The position numbers were made by a program, and so were the translations under genes. Of a stretch of 64,000 bases of DNA, positions 10,851-22,539 are shown piece after piece. A model generated the notes under the pieces. That model searched no databases. It saw only the letters and a list, made by a program, of their open reading frames with translations, and was not told where the DNA came from. This DNA is from Odobenus rosmarus divergens (Eukaryota > Chordata > Mammalia > Carnivora > Odobenidae), in NCBI RefSeq assembly GCF_000321225.1, contig NW_004450266.1, forward strand, positions 8,574,588-8,638,587. The letters run 5' to 3'. Within the stretch, counting starts at the first letter, position 1; each line of letters starts with the position of its first letter.

Positions 10851-11009
10851 TTCCTCAATATTAACATAATGATTTTTTCACATATACTTGGAAAATACAA
10901 AAAAAAAAACCATCATCATCATATAGAACCATAAAATATTCCTTATTATCTAATAATGGAGAAAAAATGACCTTTCAGGTATGAACACATCAGTTTCTTC
11001 TTTTGCAGT

Positions 11010-11255
11010 TTTGGAGTTGAAACATCAGATCATGTTGCTTTTCTACTTAAAACCCTTTAATATCATCTCATCATCAGCAAGATAGGGCCTGAAAACTTTG
11101 CCCACATCAAGGGCTTAAAAGTTCCTTTGTAATCTAACTTCATCTTCTAACTTTCATGCTATTCCATATTTCCTATGCTTTGCAATGTTGTTGTGAAAAT
11201 TAGAACTAATTTATGCAAAATACCCATCATATAGTAAGAACTTAATAAAAGAGAG
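11010..11255 (+). mobile_element. L2 LINE fragment with MIR-like tail
   Basis: 'cagatcatgttgcttttcta', 'cttaaaaccctttaatatca' and 'tttgtaatctaacttcatct' parallel the L2 ORF2 3' section (gatcatgtcactcccctgcttaaaacccttcaatgg...). The last part, 'attgttgttgtgaaaatta'-like, resembles a MIR. Confidence 0.65.
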
Positions 11256-11624
11256 TAATTCTTAAATACTAAAAAAAATTCTATCTTCCTTGATATATAA
11301 TGTGAGAATAAAAATTCACTTACCAACTGAAATAGAGAAGCAGGAGGTTCAGAAAGTGAAAGGAAAGAAAGTTATTTTATGGTACTGATAATGGTTTAGT
11401 TTTTATAGTTGTATATCATACAAGGAACACCACTGTTTTCCTTACAAAAGTAGTAATAGCAGTATAATGTTGAATATAGCATGGTCCAATTCCCAAGGAA
11501 TTTAAAATTTATTTATGTCTTGTTTTCTTATAACTAATCAAATATATAATATAGTATAGATCAGAAAACTTATGACTGCTGAGTCACCCAATCATTAGAA
11601 CCATAGTTGGGATAAAGTCACTTT
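11256..11624. other. Unique stretch, nothing recognised
   Basis: AT-rich DNA with no assignable repeat or open frame. Confidence 0.4.
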
Positions 11625-11875
11625 CCTATCTATTGAGTACTTTCTATGGAGCAAGTAATGTACCAGGCAGGCACTAGGGAATTCAAGGGTGGGTGAGACA
11701 ATGTTCCCAAATGGTCCATCAGTTAATATAAATTATAGACCTATAAGAAATTATAATAAGATGGATGGAAAAATAACAGAAGTACTGGCTGAGAGAAAAC
11801 GAGAGAAGCTTCATAGAGTAGGTGAGCCTTAAGGAATAGGTGGGATGGGAGTTAACCCAGTTTTTGGAGAAAAGG
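11625..11875 (-). mobile_element. L2 LINE fragment
   Basis: Plus strand reads 'ttgagtactttctatggagc', 'aatgtaccaggcaggcacta' and then 'gagaagcttcatagagtagg', 'tgagccttaaggaataggtg', the reverse complement of the L2 3' tail running into the ORF2 end. Confidence 0.65.
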
Positions 11876-12454
11876 AGGAAATTCTAACTATGCTGAACTG
11901 TTTGCATGGGCAGATGTACACAGGAGAGAAATCACAGCACATTCGGTCCTTGTCCCCAGTGCCATTATTCTTTTCTTTGTGTAGTTTTAGCTCCAGATCC
12001 AGGATAGTTTTTTCGCATTTGACTAGCTCTGCTACTTTTTAAGCCCACCTCAGGATATATTCATGCTTTTGTTAAATAAAATATAGTTTAGAGGAATAGG
12101 AAAATATTTTCTGTAAAATATCATTCCACCAAGAAAGCACACTTAATAACGGACTAAGCATTTCAGCTCTTTCAGTTGAATTTTTCTGTTCAGATTTCCT
12201 AATATACAGGTGACTATTAAAAGTAATAACAATTATGGTCATTTAATAGCATCCCTCCCCCTATTTCCTAGGCAAGGCAATTTATTTTCAAATGCATAAA
12301 CTGCAAATAGAGAGTTATTATTATGGTAATGGACTAAAATGCAAAACAAATGTCATGACACATGGAGAAACATTCCCACCATGCTACCAAGCAAAGACTT
12401 GCACCTCTATGGATATTAAAAAGATACATCCCTTTATCAACAGCCCGGCCATTT
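11876..12454. other. Unique stretch, nothing recognised
   Basis: No gene or repeat family assigned. Confidence 0.4.
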
Positions 12455-12840
12455 CTCTCACATATATTTCCCAGTGCTTCCCATATGCTAGGCATTGTGA
12501 TACCGGAATGAAAATCTGTGGTTCCTGAATTTAAGACTTTGGTTGAAAGAAGAAATGTAAACACTCTATCATGGGGCCAATTTTTAACCAGGGTTCTGCA
12601 CAGAGGGCGAGTGATGCTCAGAGAACCATCTACACCTGCCTGATGATGGTGGGGAAGGTCCCAGAGGAGGGGAAAGCTGAGGCTGAAGGCAGCAACAGGA
12701 GTTTGCCAGAATTACAAGTGGAGAAAGGACATCCCAGGTAAAAGGAACAGCGTCTGCAAAGGAATAGTACACAGAGGTATTTGAGAGTAAGAGTAAGGGT
12801 TGTTGAGGGGAAAGGTGAAGGAGAAAAATAGTCAATGAAT
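12455..12840 (-). mobile_element. L2 LINE fragment
   Basis: 'cttcccatatgctaggcatt' (tail) is followed by 'aggaacagcgtctgcaaagg' at 12743-12762, the complement of the L2 ORF2 motif cctttgcacatgctgttcc. Old and diverged. Confidence 0.65.
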
Positions 12841-12898
12841 TAAAACTAAAGTGACGATTGAACACGGGAGAGGGGCAATGTTTCAAGTTCTGAGACTG

Positions 12899-13125
12899 CA
12901 AAGTCACAGTTATTTTTTTTTTTTTTTAAGGTTTATTTATTTATTTGTCAGAGAGAGAGAGAGAGCGCGCACAAGCAGGGGAAGCGGCAGGCAGAGGGAG
13001 AAGGAGACTCTCCACTCAGCAGGGAGCCCAATGCGGGACTTGATCCCAGGACCCAGAGATCATGACCTGAGCCAAAGGCACACCCTAACCAACTGAGCCA
13101 CTCAGGCGTCCCCAAAGTCACAGTT
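12899..13125 (-). mobile_element. CAN-SINE with 13-bp TSD
   Basis: The element proper is 12912-13112: T-run, 'aaggtttatttatttatttg', GA repeat, then tRNA-related sequence ending 'gagccactcaggcgtcc'. The direct repeat 'caaagtcacagtt' flanks it at 12899-12911 and 13113-13125, fixing both borders. Confidence 0.97.
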
Positions 13126-13264
13126 GGAAATAGAATTTCTTTTAGAAAAGGAGGTTCATTCAAAATATAGTCTTCTGCTGCCATATCTCTGTCACATTTC
13201 CTAACTTCCAACCTGTCTTGTGAGTTACTCACCTCAGGATAATCAAGAGGCAGCTTTTTCCCTC

Positions 13265-13385
13265 CAGCTGTCCCCCAAGAGTATAAGTATTGTGAGGGTA
13301 AAGATGGTTCCTTCCTTTAGTGCCCTGTCCACCACCTGGTTTATAATCTGGATTCATTGATATTTGTGGGTTGAATAAACACAAG
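13265..13385 (+). mobile_element. L2 LINE 3' tail
   Basis: 'gtataagtattgtgagggta', 'agtgccctgtccaccacctg' and 'tatttgtgggttgaataaac' follow the L2 terminal segment. Confidence 0.65.
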
Positions 13386-13394
13386 GAAAAACTG

Positions 13395-13610
13395 ATTACT
13401 GACCTAATATCATTACAACTCTGGCAAATATTAGCAGTATAACCTCAGGAAAGTGACCTACTATCTCTGAGCACCATTTTCAGCTGCAAAATATGCTAAC
13501 CTGCTGTTGATACTGTCAAGATTAAGTGGGATAGTTCTAGATGAGTGTCTCCATACAAATGCCTAGCCTATAACACAAAGTTCATGTTTAGTACATGTTA
13601 CTTCCCATCC
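13395..13610 (-). mobile_element. MIR SINE relic
   Basis: Plus strand reads 'ctctggcaaatattagcagt', 'cctactatctctgagcacca', 'ttttcagctgcaaaatatgc' and 'tactgtcaagattaagtggg', the reverse-complement order of MIR. Confidence 0.7.
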
Positions 13611-14465
13611 TTGTTTTTCTTTCATTCTCTTACTCTCATGCACAAATCCCAAATACCCCACTAAACAACAGAACTAAGGAAGCAATCAAAACAGCAATCA
13701 AATCCACTTTGCAACTTGCTTCTCTCTCATGCTTCAGCTACACTGGTTTATTCTCTTCGAGATTCACTGTTGAACATCTGATAAAAATTATATAACTTCA
13801 CTATGAACTTCTTCAACAGCACACTTCAAATCTTAGCAACCGGGTCTTTACTTCCAAAATTCTTAGGATGTTTTTTAAAAAAATTATGATTGGTTTCCTA
13901 CTTGCTGAATCCATTCACCTCTTCTCTTACCAACAGTTTCTCTTTCTAGCTCCTGAGAAACTGGAAGCTTTGAGTTCCCTCCTCTTCTTTCTGCTTCTTT
14001 CATTTAGACATTTCTTGAAGTAGCACCTTTTTTCATCTTCCTCATCCCCTACTTCTGCATAGCCTTGGTTTCACAGCTTTGTTTTAGTGTCTTAATAGTC
14101 ACTGACAATTAGGCCTGGCCTTTTGTAATGACTAGCACCACGCCTGGCAGCTGCTGGCCACACAACTCTGCACAGGTGCCAAAACATTCTCCTGAATCAC
14201 TGTGGCAAACACAGGTCCTCTTGTTGCCCTCCTTTTCCAGTTTGGTCTTTCTCCTCTACCCATAAGAAATGTCATTATCTTTCTCTTTGAAATTTTAATC
14301 ATTTTCTAGTTCCAAATTTGTTTCAATTTCCATAAACCATTACTTTACAATTCTAACTTTACACTAGAGTAGAAACTCTTCTGTATCTTTACTTCAAAAC
14401 ACTGCCTACTCTAAGCTCTAGCCTCACCATCTCTTAGATAATTAAAGATTATTAAAAAAATTGTT
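13611..14465. other. Unique pyrimidine-rich stretch, nothing firmly recognised
   Basis: About 850 bases. Some pieces could be very old L2, but no motif is convincing. No coding potential seen. Confidence 0.4.
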
Positions 14466-14469
14466 ATTC

Positions 14470-14477
14470 AGAAAAAA

Positions 14478-14508
<31 letters not shown>

Positions 14509-14545
14509 AAAGAAAAAGAAAAGATAAAAGAAGAAAAACGAAACC
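14470..14545. repeat. (GAAA)n / A-rich simple repeat
   Basis: Several perfect GAAA units followed by imperfect A-rich repeats. It could be the decayed tail of a retroelement, but no body is visible upstream. Confidence 0.9.
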
Positions 14546-14649
14546 AAAAAAAGAACCCCCAAAACAAAAAAACCACCCAAGGCATTTCAGCCCTGCAGCC
14601 AGATCTGTGACACACCTCAGGCAACCTTCTAAAAGTGTAGACTAAGAAG

Positions 14650-15065
14650 GTTTGCCTTCTCCTCCATCCATCTTTCCTTTAAAGAGTTGAGTCATTATCA
14701 AACTCATTACTGTTCCCATGTGGTCTCCCACCTTGCTGACTTGGCTTCTGCTGTCTTTTCTACCTGCAATGCCGTCAGTCTCAGCCCTACTAAAGTTCTA
14801 TCATTCTACCTCTTCAAGATTGGCCTGGTGCCTTCGCTAATATTTCTACCGTCCAAAACGGAAAACAAATTCTCTTTTCCTAACTCTGAAAAGACAATCT
14901 CCCTCATAGTGTGTGTTATACTCATGCATAGAAATAATTTAGCAAGATGGTTATCTTTCATTCAGTCTGTTATTTTAGGCTTCCACATTATCATCAACAT
15001 TAGAGTGGGACCATTGACTTTAGGTATAAGATTAGCTAGAAGGTTTATTACTCCAAATTAGACCT
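14650..15065 (+). mobile_element. Possible L2 LINE fragment
   Basis: 'cttttctacctgcaatgccg' (compare L2 'tctacctggaatgcc') and the general CT-rich composition suggest L2, but the match is weak. The 124-codon open frame across this stretch has no recognisable protein motif and is probably chance. Confidence 0.35.
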
Positions 15066-15140
15066 TCTGATGAGATTCTAAATTCTCCCATATAATTATT
15101 GCCAGCAAGAAATGATCCAGCACCATACATTTAATTGCAG

Positions 15141-15179
15141 GGTGTTTGTGTGTGTATGTGTGTGTGTGTGTGTGTGTGT
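15141..15179. repeat. (TG)n microsatellite
   Basis: TG dinucleotides with one 'tatg' interruption; likely polymorphic. Confidence 0.95.
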
Positions 15180-15914
15180 TTCCATAGGGGGTAGAGTTGG
15201 ATCGGGGGGTTGATTCATTGAAGTGAATCAGGTAAACAGCATCTAGTGCCAGGGGATTTAAAGGTTCATCTGTTTCTATTTATTCCTGTAACTTAAAGAG
15301 CCCAATTAAATATAATGGGTTAAAGTATTAAAAATCTGTTTGATTATCACTACTTACTCAGTGAGACACTGATTAAAGCTTAGGGAAGAGACAATTCTAT
15401 TCACAGAGCTGAGATGGGGAGAAAGATCAGAAACGGTTTATATGTACTTTTCACCTTATATTCTTTAAGGCCTTTAATAAGGGAAAAATGCAGAAAATTT
15501 GAAACTCTGTTCTTTGAAGTCTGACTTAGTAAGCAGAGGATGCAGCAACAATGCCATGATACTTTTGAGGGTGTGATAGCTTATACTTCCCAGTTGCCAG
15601 AAATATGCCCCATACCAGTTTGTCCCACTCATTCTCCCTGAGAGACAATATCTCTTCAAACATTAAAACAAAAAACAACAAAAACCCACTATATTTTCTT
15701 TCCCTTGCCCTTCCACTGACTTGACTTGTGCCATTTCAAATCATTTTAAGCATTCCAAATCTTTTTTGGAAATAGTTTAACCAATGTCTGTGGAGTGACA
15801 AAACAGTATATTGGAAAGAACACTGAACATGCAGTTATAGAGATTTGTTTTCAAGTCTTGACGGTACCTCATTCTTTCCATCCTTCCTTCATTCAAGACA
15901 TGTTTTGTAAGGTA
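15180..15914. other. Unique stretch, nothing recognised
   Basis: No gene or repeat family assigned. Confidence 0.4.
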
Positions 15915-16051
15915 GCTATGGGAACTTGGCCAAGTTAATTAGCCATGCTAAGATTCAGTTTTCTTTCCATGTAATATAGATATAATCATTATGGCTTGCC
16001 TTCACAGGGTTGTTGTGAGGATTGAATAAAATCTTTTAAAGTGAAACACTT
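15915..16051 (-). mobile_element. MIR SINE relic, target of the adjacent CAN-SINE
   Basis: 'ctaagattcagttttctttc' and 'cagggttgttgtgaggattg' are the reverse complement of the MIR core. The CAN-SINE at 16067 inserted at its edge. Confidence 0.75.
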
Positions 16052-16292
16052 TAAAACACTATGTAAGGGGCGCCTGGGTGGCTCAGTTAGTTAAGCACTG
16101 CCTTCGGCTCAGGTCATGATCCCAAGGTCCTGGGATCGAGCCCCGCATCGGGCTTCCTGCTCTGTGGGAAGCCTGCTTCTCCCTCTCCCACTCCCCCTGC
16201 TTGTGTTCCCTCTCTCGCTGTCTCTCTCTCTCTGTCAATTAAATAAATAAAATCTTAAAAAAAAATAAATAAACAAATAAAACACTATGTAA
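16052..16292 (+). mobile_element. CAN-SINE with 15-bp TSD
   Basis: The element proper is 16067-16277: 'ggggcgcctgggtggctcag' head with tRNA box A, box B-like 'gggatcgagccccgc', CT-rich linker and an A-rich tail with 'aataaa' repeats. The direct repeat 'taaaacactatgtaa' flanks it at 16052-16066 and 16278-16292. Confidence 0.98.
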
Positions 16293-17049
16293 ATCCACAC
16301 ATTTTGATGCTGAGAGAATACTAAGATGAAAAAGCTCAAAGGTCTTCAAATACTTTGTTGGCTGCACACTGCTTCACCCAGTTCCATCCAATGAATATTT
16401 GCAATGTGGGATAAGCACACTAGGAGCTGCAGGAATGCACCAAAGTGTGATGTCATGATTCTTCTTCCAAGGGAAAGGAGAGGGGAGAGAGAGAAGAGTT
16501 TTCCTAGGGGAAGAGCAATAAAAGACAGCATAAGGCAGGGGGCAAATAATCCTTGCAGGCAGTAATACATGAGCTCAAAGGGAGGACAATGTGGGGAAAG
16601 CTGCAATACTGCCTTCTGAGGCTTTTATGTTACTGAAGGAAACACAGTATCTATGGGACACTTATGGGTGGTATGACACAGCCATCAACTGACTTGGTCT
16701 GGCTGCTCTAAGAAGTACCCCCAAGGTAAGAAACAGGGAATAGTCATAGAAGAGAAGGTTCTGGATTGATGGGCTGATGGTGTACAGATATACGCTCCAT
16801 GAGGGTAGGATCAGAAGATGACTCTGTTTCCCCTGCATATACAATGCTCACTCCTCCTCTCTACCCTAAGTCACCAGTTGTCACATCCATCCTTTGTTCT
16901 CCTTCTGACATTGGCACTTCTCTGTTCTCATATACTCTGTGGCGTGTGGTTACGTAGAGCCAAAACAAAAGTACCAGTGGGTTCTAGATTAAGACTTAGC
17001 TTACTTTATAGCCTACCTTTTTAAACTTACAGCATTCTGAATGACTCCT
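16293..17049. other. Mostly unique; possible L2 traces
   Basis: 16370-16520 has faint reverse-complement L2 resemblance ('gataagcacactaggagctg'), too weak to call. No coding potential recognised. Confidence 0.35.
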
Positions 17050-17190
17050 TTAAACCCCTTGCACCTCTGTTTTCTCTGCATAAGAGGAATAATATATACC
17101 TGGCTAGAAGGCAGGCAATGCTTCTAGAAGAGGTGCTTAACAAACTGACATACTTTTTCAGCTTATAATAGGCGCTCAATAAATAATTCA
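17050..17190 (-). mobile_element. MIR SINE relic
   Basis: 'cacctctgttttctctgcat', 'aagaggaataatatatacct' and 'ttataataggcgctcaataa' are in reverse-complement MIR order. Confidence 0.7.
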
Positions 17191-18274
17191 ATAAATATTA
17201 CTAATTATTGTTGGGTCTATTACCTTGACCCCAGTTGGGGGTTAGGGAGACTATCCTCAAAGGCCTTACAGTAACATTTTGTCTAATATAAAACTATAGT
17301 GAAACCTTCCCCTTAACTCACTTCAAAGTCTGCAATTTCTGTAAAAGATCCAAAGCTGGCCAGCATATTTCAAACTTTTTAAACCAAATCAATAGTAATT
17401 CTCTTTAATAAATTGCATAACTGGGTCATTTCTAGATTAATACAGCTTTATTATGATTAGTGCACAAGGACAGGACAAATAGTTTGATGTGATGGATACA
17501 GAATAGCTACCAAGGTTTTAAAATATTTTTTGTTTCTAATAAAAAGCTTTCTCCCTTAGCTGCTAGGAAGTTCAGAGGCAAAATGAACTCTCAAACCCAC
17601 CAGTTTTATTACCTCTGGCAAAATTCTCACCTTCTTTTTTCTTGTACAATTTTATAGACTTTATGGAATATTTTACTTTGTGCAAGCTGTCTCACATACT
17701 AGCCTTATATCCTCAAGGGGATCCCCTATGGATAGCTGGTCATTACTCTCCATCCACACATGACCTCATAGACTGAAAAGTAGCAGTATGCTGAAACTGT
17801 AGAAACAGTACAAGCAGCGAATCAGCCTAAATCCAAACAACATGTATGTATGCAAAAGAGGCATTGTTTGCGTAGAAACAGATGGTTCAGAAATGATTTA
17901 ACTTGAATATCATTTAGCCATGAAAACTGTTTTTTACTGTTTTACTAACCTCACTGTGTTCTCCTCTGGCTCAAAGTAGCAGTGCATTGTGTTAAAACTA
18001 TAGCTGTATATCACAATTTGTTTATATTTGCAACTGGTTCATTGATAGAAAGCATCATAATTTAAATGTAAACTGACATATACTGGTCCATCTTATCATG
18101 TGAATCATACTGTGATAGCTAATTTAAAGGTTGAATTAACTTACCATTTTCCCCTGAGCAAAATGCTTAAAGTTTCTGTATTTCTCTTTAAGTCAGTTTT
18201 AGCATTTGTGAAATGGGCTTTAGCATCAGATTAGTCTGCAGTCACATCCTGACTCCAACACTAAATGCTGGGAG
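17191..18274. other. Unique stretch, nothing firmly recognised
   Basis: About 1.1 kb of AT-rich DNA. A faint MIR-like piece ('gttttagcatttgtgaaatg') lies near 18200. No gene seen. Confidence 0.4.
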
Positions 18275-18757
18275 GTTTGAGAGATACACTTTTAAAACAT
18301 GTCTCCCAAATTCTTTGACACAGTTTCTATCAAATGGTGGGGGCTTATGTCTCTCCTTGAATCTGGGCTCTGTGACTTTTTGACAAATAGAACACAGGGG
18401 AAGTGATGCTGTGTCAGTTTCTGGCTCAGACTTTATCAAACTGGCAGTCTCCATTTGCCTCTCTTTCAGGGTGGTCACTCATAGAACCTGGCTACCATGC
18501 TCTGAAGAAGCCCAAGCAGTCCTCAGAGAGGACTAGGTAGAGAGAAGCACAACCCACATCCCCGGCATGTGAGCATGCCATTTTGAAAGGGAAACCTCCA
18601 AGCTCCAGTTGAAATGCCTCCCTCTGATGTTTAGTGGATAAGATACAAGCCGTCCCAGCCAAGTCCTCTCTATTTGTGAGCAAATAAGTGATTGGCATTG
18701 TCTTAAGCCATTAAGTTTTGGGGTATTTCGCTACACAGCAATAAATAACTAGAACAG
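18275..18757 (+). mobile_element. MLT1-type LTR (ERVL-MaLR)
   Basis: 'gggctctgtgactttttgac', 'agaacacaggggaagtgatg', 'tgaagaagcccaagcagtcc' and the terminal 'taagccattaagttttgggg', 'acacagcaataaataactag' match an MLT1 subtype in order. Two short minus-strand open frames inside are not genes. Confidence 0.85.
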
Positions 18758-18865
18758 TAGAACAAGGTCTTGTTTTTGCATAGAAAAGGCTACCACAAGG
18801 TTGTTGGCTAACATCAGAAGAGTTTATGTGCCTTATAAGAATGTTACAAAATGATCCTGTTTAAC

Positions 18866-19398
18866 ATTCAGTCAATTCAGGGGCACCTGAATGCCTCAGT
18901 CAGTTAAGCATCGGACTCTTGATTTCTCCTCAGGTCATGATCTCAGGGTCGTGAGATCAAGCCCTGCGTCTGGCTCTGAGCTGGGCATGGAGCCTGCTTA
19001 AGGTTCTCTCTTTCCCAGAAGAGGAAGAAGATAGCCGGAGGGGAAGAATGAAGGGGAGTAAATCGGAGGGGGAGATGAACCATGAGAGATGATGGACTCT
19101 GAAAAACAAACTGAGGGTTCTAGAGGGGAGGGGGTTGGGGGGATGGGTTAGCCTGGTGATGGGTATTAAAGAGGGCACGTTCTGCATGCAGCACTGGGTG
19201 TTATGCACAAACAATGAATCATGGAACACTACATCAAAAACTAATGATGTAAGGTATGGTGATTAACATAACAATAAAAAATTAAAAAAAAAAAGATTCT
19301 CTCTTTCCCTCTTCCTCTGCACTGCACCTCTCCCCTGCACATGCACTATCTTGCTCCCAAAACAATAAAAATAAAAATAAAATAAAATTCAGTCAATT
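18866..19398 (+). mobile_element. CAN-SINE carrying a nested L1 insertion
   Basis: The outer SINE occupies 18878-19386, flanked by the 12-bp repeat 'attcagtcaatt' (18866-18877 and 19387-19398). Its head reads 'ggggcacctgaatgcctcag' and its middle 'ggactcttgatttctcctca', a subtype distinct from the 'actgccttcggctcagg' SINEs elsewhere in the window. Its 3' part resumes after the L1 at 'tctctctttccctcttcctc' and ends in 'aataaaa' repeats. Confidence 0.95.
19004..19309 (+). mobile_element. 5'-truncated carnivore L1 3' end nested in a CAN-SINE
   Basis: The L1 part (about 19017-19296) has a purine-rich 3' UTR ('gggagggggttggggggatg'), then 'cagcactgggtgttatgcac', 'ggtgattaacataacaataa' and an A-rich tail. 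The 13-mer 'ttctctctttccc', part of the host SINE, flanks it at 19004-19016 and 19297-19309. Only the last roughly 280 bases of L1 are present. Confidence 0.95.
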
Positions 19399-19461
19399 TA
19401 AAAGTTTGTGAATTTGATACAGCTTCTCTATCAGTCTTCATTAATAAGATAAATTATAATA

Positions 19462-20280
19462 CAGACATGTCTTATTTGATTGTGCTTTGCAGATATTGTG
19501 TTTTTTACAAGTTGAAGGTTTGTGGTAACCCCACTTCGAGCAAGTGTACTGGCACCATTTTTCCAACAACATTTGCTCACTTTGTGTTTCTGTGTCACAT
19601 TTTGGTAATTCTTGCAATATTTCAAACTTTTTCATTATTATTTTATTTGAATTGCTGCAATCTCATGAAAAAACATTAATGGATGAGAAGTTGCTTCTCA
19701 TGGATGAGCAAAGAAAGTGGTTTTTGAAATGGAATCTACTGGTGCAGATGCTGTGAAAATTGTTGAAATGACACGAAGATTTAGAATATGGCATAAACTT
19801 AGTTGATAAAGCAGCAGTAAGGTTTGAGAAGATTGACTCCAATTGTGAAAGAAGTTATACTATGGGTAAATTGCTATCAAACAGCATCACATGTTACAGA
19901 GAAATTGTTCATGAAAGGAAGAGTCAATTGATGGGGCAAACTTCATTGTTGTCCTATTTGGAGAAATTGCTACAGCCATCCCAACCTTCAGAGACCGCTT
20001 GATCAGTCAGCAGCCATCAACACTGAGACAAGAACCTGCACTAGCAAAAAAATATTATAACTTGCTGAAAGCTCAGATGATGCTTAGCATTTTTTAGCAA
20101 TAAAGTATTTTTTAATTAAGGTATGTACATTTTTTGGACATAATGCTATTGCACACTTAATGGACTACAGTGTACTATAAACATAACTTTCATATACACT
20201 GGGAAAGCAAAAAAAGTCATTTGACTCACTTTATTGTGGCGGTCTGAAACCACACCTGCAATATATGGGAGGTATGCCTG
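19462..20280 (+). mobile_element. Tigger1 DNA transposon, internally deleted
   Basis: Tc1/mariner-type Tigger1. The left terminus 'cagacatgtcttatttgatt' and right terminus '...gggaggtatgcctg' form the inverted ends, flanked by TA (19460-19461 and 20281-20282), the expected target site. The left untranslated region ('gtggtaaccccacttcgagc') continues to about 19648, then jumps to the transposase C-terminal coding end ('gaattgctgcaatctcatga'). Most of the transposase gene is deleted and the remaining frame is broken. It is a non-autonomous, inactive copy. Confidence 0.93.
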
Positions 20281-20282
20281 TA

Positions 20283-20460
20283 GTAGTTACTGTTTATTGA
20301 ATAACTCTGTACATTGAATGGACATGTTACAGGTTTCATAATAATTCCACTAATATATTACTATTGTATCCTTTTTATTAATGAGAAAACTTAGGCCTAG
20401 GGAACCTATATAGTAATAAGTAGCATGATTTGGATATGAACATTTATAGGTTAGTGTTAA
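20283..20460 (+). mobile_element. MIR SINE relic
   Basis: 'agttactgtttattgaataa' start, 'ttattaatgagaaaacttag' and 'gcctagggaacctatatagt' follow the MIR order. It starts directly at the Tigger1 border. Confidence 0.7.
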
Positions 20461-20559
20461 AGCCAAAATCTTCCCGTTTCATGATAACTTTCATGTATAC
20501 TATCCAATAAAAAAAAGTGCATTTTAAAATCAATATGACAGCAAATACTGAATGGGCTT

Positions 20560-20880
20560 AGAAACAGAGGCTTTAATAAGACTTTCTTGATAAAGTTAGC
20601 TAAGCAGTGGAGTAGGCAGTGCCTTCTGGACAGAGGACACAGCAGAAGCAAAGGCTGTGAGACATGATGTTTCCTTGCCAGGGACCTGCATCTGCATATA
20701 TTTTGGTATTACTGAGGTTTTGAGTTTGGGGCAGGGAATGGTGGAAAAGACACTGGAAAAGTAAAGGAGGGGGGACTTCGAGAATGTGTGTGCCTTTTGG
20801 AGGAGCCTGGTCTCATGCTTGATTGTTAGAGAGCCATTGAGAGTTTGTAAGCAGATAAGTGATATGGTAAAATTTCATAC
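20560..20880 (-). mobile_element. L2 LINE fragment
   Basis: 'ggacacagcagaagcaaagg' and 'gagagccattgagagtttgt', 'aagcagataagtgatatggt' are reverse complements of L2 ORF2 segments (cctttgc...; ...aaaacccttcaatggctcc). Confidence 0.65.
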
Positions 20881-22004
20881 CCCCAAGGCCTTGGGAATCT
20901 CCATCATATGTCTAGCATGGTAATTCAAGGTCCAATGTTAGACTTCATCTTCTGGATTCTGAATATTGGCACTTCTACTACTGGGGTTTTCACCTAAGGG
21001 GACTTGAGCTTCTTGGGGTTCTTGAAATTATCGCAAAGAGTCCAAAAATATTTGCGCCTGTAAACTGCATCCTAAGAGAGTTATATATGACACTTTCCAT
21101 GTTGAAATCCTTTTACATTAGTGAAGCTGTTGAACTTGGTAGACTTATGTCATCTGTACTTTGGGGAACCTAGAGATAACCTAAATCCATGCCTTGGGGT
21201 GAGATGAGCAGGAGAGAGACTATAGTGACACAAAGGGATGGTTTCAATCAGCCAGATGTAACTGATGAGGAAGCCAGGAAGAGTGATTAGCAGAAAGAGG
21301 GGACAAGCTGCTGTGCGTACGAATATATGAGAAATGTGCATTTTTCTCAAGATACTCAGAAAAGACATGAGTGGTGGACTGAACTTCCCAAGACTGTTGG
21401 GAATACTTATGGACAGTTAAGGAACGGATATCTCAGCAGCTGAAGAATTTGAGGTCATCCAGGTGATCTATATTTATTTCTTCTATATGTTTCTCCTCTC
21501 CTCCAACTATGAATTGCTCCAGGGTAACAAACACAACTCATGTTTCTCCACAAAGATTTCATTTCTAATGAAGTGTTCAGGATGCAAAGGTGTTCAAAAG
21601 TGTTCTATGAATGAGTGAATTTTCTTTAAAAGTCCTAATTTTAATAAAAGGTCTCCCTCCCAAGACTATGTTAATATTTATCTCCTGTCCCCTTCAAATA
21701 TTTGGGAGAGAACAAGTTGTTTCAGGAATAGATGAATTTAATAGTTTTATTATACTTGAACCAGGTTTCCATTAGTAAATAATTGGTTATTCTCTGTGTA
21801 ATTTATAGTAAGTGGAGGGTAATTTGTGTATAAATGATTTGGTTTATGTTCATTTGTTTGTCTTTCTGTCTGCTTACCTCAAAACAACCTGTATACACTT
21901 TGCCATGGCTTTTAGTTTATGTCTGGGTTCACCTGTGACATGGAAGCTATGCATATGCAAACGAAGAAATATCAAACATGGAAGGGAGTTAGAAATAATC
22001 TAAC
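20881..22004. other. Unique stretch, nothing recognised
   Basis: About 1.1 kb with no assignable repeat. Open frames of 60-72 codons lack recognisable motifs. Confidence 0.45.
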
Positions 22005-22175
22005 AACTATTATTCCTTTTTAAAAATAATTTTAAATATTAGGAAACTAAAGCTTAGCCTTTAGCCTCTAAGGTGGCAGAAATTTCACAAAACTTTACTG
22101 ATATGATGAAACAGCCAGAACTGAATCCTAGAACTAAGTTTAGTAGACATTACAACCTTTGTACCACCATTTTGG
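22005..22175 (+). mobile_element. MIR SINE relic
   Basis: 'aatattaggaaactaaagct', 'gaaacagccagaactgaatc' and 'cattacaacctttgtaccac' keep the order of the MIR core and 3' part. Confidence 0.6.
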
Positions 22176-22539
22176 ATATGAACATGGCAGCGTTTCTGCC
22201 TTATTTCCACCTTACAGTTTCCATTTAAAAGTAACAAAATCTTCCAACAAGCCATTTTCCATAAAGCCAATAAAATGTTAAAGGGGAAGAGAAACCATGA
22301 ATGAGGAAAAGGGGAGAAATCAAATATACTAATTTTAGGGATTGATATCTTAATGAAATTAAAAATCACACTTGATGTTTTTCTGCCCTTTGTCTATTTT
22401 AACTGAGTATGCACTATATCAACATTGCATATACTCATTCTTATGCATATCAATGCATCACATTTTATCACACTACTAAAACTGCTCACTAAAACATCAT
22501 TTTGATGGTTTTATAATAAGTGAAAGTACTTTAGGAGTA
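22176..22539. other. Unique stretch, nothing recognised
   Basis: AT-rich DNA; no gene or repeat family assigned. Confidence 0.4.

Noticed and set aside
14687..15061. 124-codon plus-strand frame
   Set aside because: No known motif, L2-like pieces nearby, no upstream promoter or splice evidence.
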